Source: Streptomyces althioticus (GTDB taxonomy: Bacteria > Actinomycetota > Actinomycetes > Streptomycetales > Streptomycetaceae). Taken from it: DNA of 64,000 nucleotides. A model generated the notes under the pieces. That model ran no database searches and was not told the DNA's origin. It worked only from the letters and a program-made list of their open reading frames with translations. Location: NCBI GenBank assembly GCA_014649355.1, contig BMSW01000005.1, positions 248,001 to 312,000 of the forward strand, given 5' to 3'. Positions 59,775-64,000 of the stretch are shown one piece after another; within the stretch, counting starts at the first letter, position 1, and each line of letters begins with the position of its first letter. The translations under genes were made by a program, and so were the position numbers.

Positions 59775-59848
59775 GGTGGGTGTAGCTCAGATGGTAGAGC
59801 ACCTGGTTGTGGTCCAGGATGTCGCGGGTTCAAGTCCCGTCACTCACC
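59775..59848 (+). tRNA. tRNA-His (GTG anticodon)
   Basis: Acceptor GTGGGTG (59776-59782) pairs with CACTCAC (59841-59847). Base G59775 is the extra G(-1) of tRNA-His, opposite C73. The D-arm is TAGCTCAGATGGTAGAGCA, the anticodon stem CCTGG/CCAGG holds anticodon GTG at 59809-59811, and the T-arm is GCGGGTTCAAGTCCCGT. CCA is not encoded. Confidence 0.97.
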
Positions 59849-59857
59849 CTCACCGCA

Positions 59858-59890
59858 GAAGCCGGTGACCTCGACGAGGTCACCGGCTTC
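59858..59890 (+). terminator. Terminator after tRNA-His
   Basis: Perfect 16-bp inverted repeat GAAGCCGGTGACCTCG / CGAGGTCACCGGCTTC, one base between arms, 10 bp after the tRNA. Confidence 0.88.
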
Positions 59891-59964
59891 TGGCGTTTCC
59901 GGCCGGGGGCGCGGGCGGCGGCCCGCGCCCCTGGACCAGGGTGTCCCCGGCCGGACAGACCGGC

Positions 59965-61020
59965 TCAGGACGAGGCGCGCTCCACCAGTTCCGTCGCCAG
60001 CACCATCTGACGCCGCTCCAGCTCCCGCGTCGCGGACGGGCGGCGGTCGGCGACCTCGCGGAGCAGCAGGTCGGTCATCGCCCGGCCCATCTCCTCGATC
60101 GGCTGGCGCACGCTGGTCAGCGGCGGCTCCATGTGGCGGGCGATCGCGGAGTCGTCGTACCCGACCAGTGCCACGTCGTCCGGGATGCGGCGGCCCGCCT
60201 CGCGCAGCGCCTGACGGGCGCCGGCCGCCGTGACGTCGGAGGCGGCGAAGACCGCGTCCAGGTCCGGGCGGCGCTCCAACAGGGCCTCCATGGCGCGGCG
60301 GCCGCCGCCCTCGGAGAAGTCGCCCGGCTCGATGAGCAGCTCGTCCACCTGGTGACCCGCCTCGCGCAGCGCGTCCCGGTAGCCGTCGACGCGGCGCTGG
60401 GCGCCGTAGACGTCCAGCCGGCCGGTGATGTGCGCGACGGTGCGCCGGCCCCGGGAGACGAGGTGCTCGACGGCCTGCCGGGCGCCGCCGTAGTTGTCGG
60501 AGTCCACCGAGGTGAGCGTCTCGTCCGCGGAGCGGGGACCGCTGATCACGGCCGGGATCTCCAGCTGGGACAGCATGTCGGGCAGCGGGTCGTCGGCGTG
60601 CACCGAGACCAGCAGCACGCCGTCCACGCGGTGCGCCGCCAGGTACTGGGCGAGCCGCTGCCGCTCCCGGTCGCTGCCCGCGAAGATCAGCAGCAGCTGC
60701 ATCTCGGTGTCGGACAGCGCGGCGCCGACGCCGCGGAGCATGTCGGAGAAGTAGGGCTCGGTGAAGAACCGGGTCTCCGGCTCGGGCACCACGAGCGCTA
60801 TCGCGTCGGTGCGGTTGGCCGCGAGGGCGCGGGCCGCGGTGTTGGGGACGTAACCCAGCTCGGCGACGGCCGCCTCGACGGCGGCGCGCGTGGCCTCGCT
60901 CACCCGCGGGGAGCCGTTGATCACGCGCGACACGGTGCCGCGGCCCACTCCGGCGCGCGCTGCCACCTCTTCGAGGGTGGGGCGGCCACCGCTCCGGCCC
61001 CGCACTCCGTGGCTTGCCAT
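59965..61020 (-). CDS. cebR: LacI-family repressor CebR
   Basis: A 351-residue LacI/GalR repressor that in Streptomyces senses cellobiose or cellotriose and represses the cebEFG importer. ATG 61020 follows AAGGAAG. The DNA-binding domain is at 13-70 (RPTLEEVAARAGVGRGTVSR, then VINGSPRVSEATRAAVEAAV), followed by a periplasmic-binding-like effector domain ending DDVALVGYDDSAIARHMEPP. Divergent from cebE, with a perfect CebR-type palindrome between. Confidence 0.93.
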   Translation of the reverse strand: MASHGVRGRSGGRPTLEEVAARAGVGRGTVSRVINGSPRVSEATRAAVEAAVAELGYVPNTAARALAANRTDAIALVVPEPETRFFTEPYFSDMLRGVGAALSDTEMQLLLIFAGSDRERQRLAQYLAAHRVDGVLLVSVHADDPLPDMLSQLEIPAVISGPRSADETLTSVDSDNYGGARQAVEHLVSRGRRTVAHITGRLDVYGAQRRVDGYRDALREAGHQVDELLIEPGDFSEGGGRRAMEALLERRPDLDAVFAASDVTAAGARQALREAGRRIPDDVALVGYDDSAIARHMEPPLTSVRQPIEEMGRAMTDLLLREVADRRPSATRELERRQMVLATELVERASS

Positions 61021-61362
61021 CCGCCCCCGCCTTCCTTGTGTGTCACCCTGGCCTGGAATGTAACAGCCCCGGCAGTGACGGTGACCACCCGCGAGGGCGT
61101 CCGTGCGGACCCCGGCGTTCCGAAGGGGTGGACCCCCGGGCCAAGTTAACGGGCAGATAACTGAACGCACTTTGCGGCGTCTGTTCCCTTGACACCCCCG
61201 CCCGGACCCGCGACTCTTCAACACATCACTTGTGGGAGCGCTCCCACAGTACCTGACACATACACAACCCGCACGTTCCCCGCCCGAGCCGCAACGCGCA
61301 GAATACGGGTCAACAACGCCGTTGGCCGGGGGGTCGGCACGTCAGGGCAACAGGAGGACGCA
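61021..61362 (+). promoter_or_regulatory. cebR-cebE divergent region with cebE promoter
   Basis: A 342-bp gap. TTGACA at 61189-61194 and ACTCTT at 61213-61218 with an 18-bp spacer are a plausible cebE promoter. The CebR palindrome (61231-61248) lies just downstream of the -10, where a bound repressor would block initiation or elongation. AGTTA-N9-TAACT at 61144-61162 is a weaker dyad. Confidence 0.6.
61231..61248. promoter_or_regulatory. CebR operator
   Basis: TGTGGGAGCGCTCCCACA, a perfect 18-bp palindrome containing the 14-bp CebR box TGGGAGCGCTCCCA. It is 115 bp before the cebE start codon. Confidence 0.96.
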
Positions 61363-62721
61363 ATGCGAGCACGTACCCTGCCCCTCACCAGGCAGCGGTC
61401 GGGCGGGGGGAAGCCCTTCGCCCGCAAGGCGCTGGCGGTCGCGGCCGTCGTGTCGCTGGGCACCGGGCTGCTGGCCGGCTGCGCCGACGACGGCGGTGAC
61501 GACAGCTCCGGTGGTTCGTCGTCCGGCGAGGGCAAGACCACGATCACCCTGGGCCTGTTCGGCACCATGGGCTTCAAGGAGGCCGGCCTCTACGCCGAGT
61601 ACGAGAAGCTCAACCCGGACATCAAGATCCAGGAGAACGTGGTCGAGCGGAACGAGAACTACTACCCCGCTCTCGTCAACCACCTGACCACCAACAGCGG
61701 GCTGATGGACGTGCAGGCCATCGAGGTCGCCAACATCGCCGAGGTCGTGGGCACCCAGGCGGACAAGTTCACGGACATGTCCAAGGTCGAGGGTGTCAAG
61801 AAGGACGGCTGGCTGCCCTGGAAGTGGGAGCAGGCCACCGCCAAGGGCGGCGAGACCATCGCGCTCGGCACGGACGTCGGCCCGATGGCCATCTGCTACC
61901 GCAAGGACCTCTTCGAGAAGGCCGGGCTGCCGAGCGACCGCGCGGAGGTCGGCAAGCTCTGGGCGGGCGACTGGAACAAGTTCATCGCCACCGGTGAGAA
62001 GTACAAGAAGGCGGCCGGCAAGGACACCTTCTTCATGGACTCCCCCGGCGGCCTGCTGAACGCGGTGCTCAGCAGTGAGAAGGAGAAGTTCTACGACGCC
62101 TCCGGCGAGGTCATCTACAAGACCAACCCGGCCGTGAAGGACGCGTTCGACCTGACCGCCGAGGCCGCCGAGAAGGGCCTGGTCCAGTCGCAGACGCAGT
62201 TCCAGCCGGCCTGGGACACCACCATCGCCAACAGCAAGTTCGCCACCGTCGCCTGCCCGCCGTGGATGCTCGGCTACATCAAGGGCAAGTCGAAGTCCGA
62301 CGCGGCCGGCAAGTGGGACGTCGCCGTGGCGCCGAAGTCCGGCAACTGGGGCGGCTCCTTCCTGGGCGTGCCGAAGAGCGGCAAGAACGTCGAGGAGGCG
62401 CAGAAGCTGGTCGCGTGGCTGACCGCGCCCGAGCAGCAGGCGAAGCTGTTCAAGGTCCAGGGCTCCTTCCCGAGCGCCCCGGCCGCGTACGAGAGCGCGG
62501 AGGTGACCGGCGCCACCAACGAGATGACCGGTGACGCGCCGATCGGTGAGATCTTCTCCGAGGCCGCCAAGCAGATCCCGGTCCAGGTGATCGGCCCGAA
62601 GGACCAGATCATCCAGCAGGGTCTGACCGACAACGGCGTCATCCTCGTGACGAAGGGCAAGTCGGCCAAGGAGGCCTGGGAGACGGCCACCAAGACCATC
62701 GACAACAACCTGGACCAGTGA
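61363..62721 (+). CDS. cebE: Cello-oligosaccharide-binding lipoprotein
   Basis: A 452-residue solute-binding lipoprotein of the family 1 ABC sugar importers, binding cellobiose/cellotriose. ATG 61363 follows AGGAGG. Signal KALAVAAVVSLGTGLLAGCA with lipobox LAGC near residue 43. The mature part has GLFGTMGFKEAGLYAEYEKL, YYPALVNHLTTNSGLMDVQA, GTDVGPMAICYRKDLFEKAG and WGGSFLGVPKSGKNVEEAQK. Divergent from cebR under its operator; the stop overlaps the cebF GTG. Confidence 0.94.
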   Translation: MRARTLPLTRQRSGGGKPFARKALAVAAVVSLGTGLLAGCADDGGDDSSGGSSSGEGKTTITLGLFGTMGFKEAGLYAEYEKLNPDIKIQENVVERNENYYPALVNHLTTNSGLMDVQAIEVANIAEVVGTQADKFTDMSKVEGVKKDGWLPWKWEQATAKGGETIALGTDVGPMAICYRKDLFEKAGLPSDRAEVGKLWAGDWNKFIATGEKYKKAAGKDTFFMDSPGGLLNAVLSSEKEKFYDASGEVIYKTNPAVKDAFDLTAEAAEKGLVQSQTQFQPAWDTTIANSKFATVACPPWMLGYIKGKSKSDAAGKWDVAVAPKSGNWGGSFLGVPKSGKNVEEAQKLVAWLTAPEQQAKLFKVQGSFPSAPAAYESAEVTGATNEMTGDAPIGEIFSEAAKQIPVQVIGPKDQIIQQGLTDNGVILVTKGKSAKEAWETATKTIDNNLDQ

Positions 62722-63734
62722 CCCGCATGGCCACCCGCTCCGACATCGCCGCGTCCCCCGTCAAGGGGGGCGCGGCCCCGGGCCGTAAGCCCGGAAGCCC
62801 CGCGGACAAGGAAGACCGGCGCAGAGCCAAGCTGTCACGCCGCTGGCAGCGCGACGCACGCTGGAGCCCGTACGCGTTCGTCGCCCCGTTCTTCGTGCTG
62901 TTCGCGGCCTTCGGCCTGTTCCCGCTGCTCTACACCGGCTGGGCCTCGCTGCACCAGGTCGAGCTGACCGCGCCGACCGACATGACGTGGGTCGGTCTGA
63001 AGAACTACACGCGGATCTTCGACGACGACTTCTTCTGGAACGCGGCGCAGAACACCCTGACCATCGGCATCATCTCCACCGTTCCGCAGCTGATGATCGC
63101 CATGGGCATCGCCCACATCCTCAACTACAAGCTGAGGGCGTCCACGTTCTGGCGGGTCGCGATGCTCGCGCCGTACGCCACCTCGATCGCCGCCGCGACC
63201 CTGGTGTTCGTGCTGCTCTTCGGCCGTGACTACGGCATGATCAACTGGGCGCTCGACGCGGTGGGGATCGACCCGATCGGCTGGCAGGACGACAAGTGGC
63301 CCGGCCAGATAGCCGTCTCGACCATCATCATCTGGCGCTGGACCGGTTACAACGCGCTCATCTATCTGGCCGCGATGCAGGCGATCCCGCAGGACCTGTA
63401 CGAGTCGGCGGCGCTGGACGGCGCCAGCCGCTGGCGGCAGTTCCTGCACGTGACGCTGCCCTCGCTGCGTCCGACGATCCTGTTCACCGTGGTCGTCTCG
63501 ACGATCGGCGCCAGCCAGGTCTTCGGCGAGCCGCTGCTGTTCGACCCGAACAAGGGCGCGTCGGGCGGTGCGGAGCACCAGTTCCAGACGCTCGGCCTGT
63601 ACCTGTACGAGCAGGGCTGGGTCAACCAGCACCTCGGCCGTGCCTCGGCGATCGCCTGGGCCATGTTCGCGATCCTGATCGTCATCGGCCTCATCAACCA
63701 GCTCATCTCGCGCCGGCTGCGCGCCAGCAGTTAA
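62718..63734 (+). CDS. cebF: Cello-oligosaccharide ABC permease 1
   Basis: A 338-residue MalF-like permease with about six to seven transmembrane helices after a cytoplasmic N-terminus. The EAA motif is YESAALDGASRWRQFLHVTL, facing the ATPase (usually MsiK, encoded elsewhere). The GTG at 62718 overlaps the cebE stop; ATG 62727 (MATRSDIAAS) is an equally good start and neither has a strong ribosome site. Followed by cebG after 11 bp. Confidence 0.94.
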   Translation: MTRMATRSDIAASPVKGGAAPGRKPGSPADKEDRRRAKLSRRWQRDARWSPYAFVAPFFVLFAAFGLFPLLYTGWASLHQVELTAPTDMTWVGLKNYTRIFDDDFFWNAAQNTLTIGIISTVPQLMIAMGIAHILNYKLRASTFWRVAMLAPYATSIAAATLVFVLLFGRDYGMINWALDAVGIDPIGWQDDKWPGQIAVSTIIIWRWTGYNALIYLAAMQAIPQDLYESAALDGASRWRQFLHVTLPSLRPTILFTVVVSTIGASQVFGEPLLFDPNKGASGGAEHQFQTLGLYLYEQGWVNQHLGRASAIAWAMFAILIVIGLINQLISRRLRASS

Positions 63735-63745
63735 GGAGTGTGGCC

Positions 63746-64000
63746 GTGACGACGACTGTGACGCCCCCCGAGACACCGATCGCCAAGGAGCAGAAGCGCT
63801 CGCGCCTGCCGAAGTCGGCGCGGGCCGGCGGGACCCTGCACGGCGGACCGATCGCGTACGCGATCCTCGCCGTGTTCATGATCGTGTCGCTGTTCCCGCT
63901 GGTGTGGACCGCGATCGCCGCGTCCCGCGACAACCAGCGCCTGGCGGAGAACCCGCCGCCGTTCTGGTTCGGCTCCAACCTGTTCAAGAACCTGGAGATC
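63746..64000 (+). CDS. cebG: Cello-oligosaccharide ABC permease 2 (3' end outside window)
   Basis: The first 85 codons of a MalG-like permease. GTG 63746 is chosen because AAGGAG lies 7 bases upstream; the GTG at 63740 is too close. Residues 36-58 (PIAYAILAVFMIVSLFPLVW) are the first transmembrane helix, followed by SRDNQRLAENPPPFWFGSNL, typical of MalG. Third gene of the ceb operon; a bglC beta-glucosidase gene often follows outside. Confidence 0.92.
   Translation, partial: MTTTVTPPETPIAKEQKRSRLPKSARAGGTLHGGPIAYAILAVFMIVSLFPLVWTAIAASRDNQRLAENPPPFWFGSNLFKNLEI

Overview
The window is chromosomal DNA from a Streptomyces. It is very GC-rich with third-position G/C bias, and it holds a complete desferrioxamine siderophore cluster (desE, a siderophore-interacting protein, then desABCD). 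It also holds an adpA homologue with an in-frame TTA codon, followed by orn and a tRNA-His gene, and the start of a cebR/cebEFG cello-oligosaccharide locus. Gene order across most of the window agrees with what I recall of the Streptomyces coelicolor core chromosome between the ribose genes and cebEFG. Most of the window is therefore conserved core with a few accessory patches.

Layout: 1-1.1 kb, end of a ribose operon (rbsK partial, rbsD). 1.3-6.9 kb, a three-gene minus-strand catabolic operon (sugar isomerase/epimerase, DUF993 aldolase-like protein, Gfo/Idh oxidoreductase), a divergent LacI regulator and a second isomerase. 7.3-10.2 kb, a CPBP protease/histidine kinase/response regulator operon. 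10.5-12.5 kb, a divergent EamA exporter/LysR pair. 12.8-22.5 kb, secreted or exported functions (Tat-exported GH3 enzyme, lipoprotein, S37 tripeptidyl aminopeptidase, small secreted protein, fused double ABC exporter, secreted endonuclease I). 22.5-28 kb, an accessory patch: XRE/DUF5753 regulator with DUF397 partner, two small unknown proteins, a STAND (NB-ARC/TPR) protein with a small co-translated partner, and a broken FMN reductase in repeats. 28-33.8 kb, a symporter/ureohydrolase/ThDP-enzyme operon with a divergent PucR regulator. 34-36.7 kb, a TetR/quinone-reductase pair and an unknown enzyme. 36.8-45.5 kb, acyl-CoA and leucine/branched-chain catabolism. 45.5-52.9 kb, siderophore transport and biosynthesis under two identical iron boxes. 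52.9-57.3 kb, DUF4429 protein, glmS, universal stress protein and small proteins. 57.6-59.9 kb, adpA, orn, tRNA-His. 59.9-64 kb, cebR divergent from cebEFG (cebG is cut by the window end).

Two things stand out. First, the pair at 24487-27110: a 139-residue protein ends in SARIYQAGRDQHI and overlaps by 4 bp a STAND ATPase that begins with SARVYQTGGDQYI. A shared short motif at the C-terminus of a small partner and the N-terminus of an NLR-like ATPase is the layout of bacterial amyloid-signalling NLR systems, so this is a candidate immune or cell-death module. Second, a family of intergenic repeats with a 20-bp core (GGGGCGCGGGGAACTGCGCG or its complement) is arranged in 65-70-bp-period arrays at five places. 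In one place it supplies the C-terminal tail of a membrane transporter.

Several regulatory sites can be read directly: identical 19-bp iron boxes before desE and desA, a perfect 18-bp CebR-type palindrome before cebE, near-perfect TetR-type palindromes in two divergent promoters, two equal TGTGAC-N9-GTCACA sites around the XRE gene, and many strong hairpin terminators. No insertion sequence, phage, CRISPR array or rRNA gene was seen.
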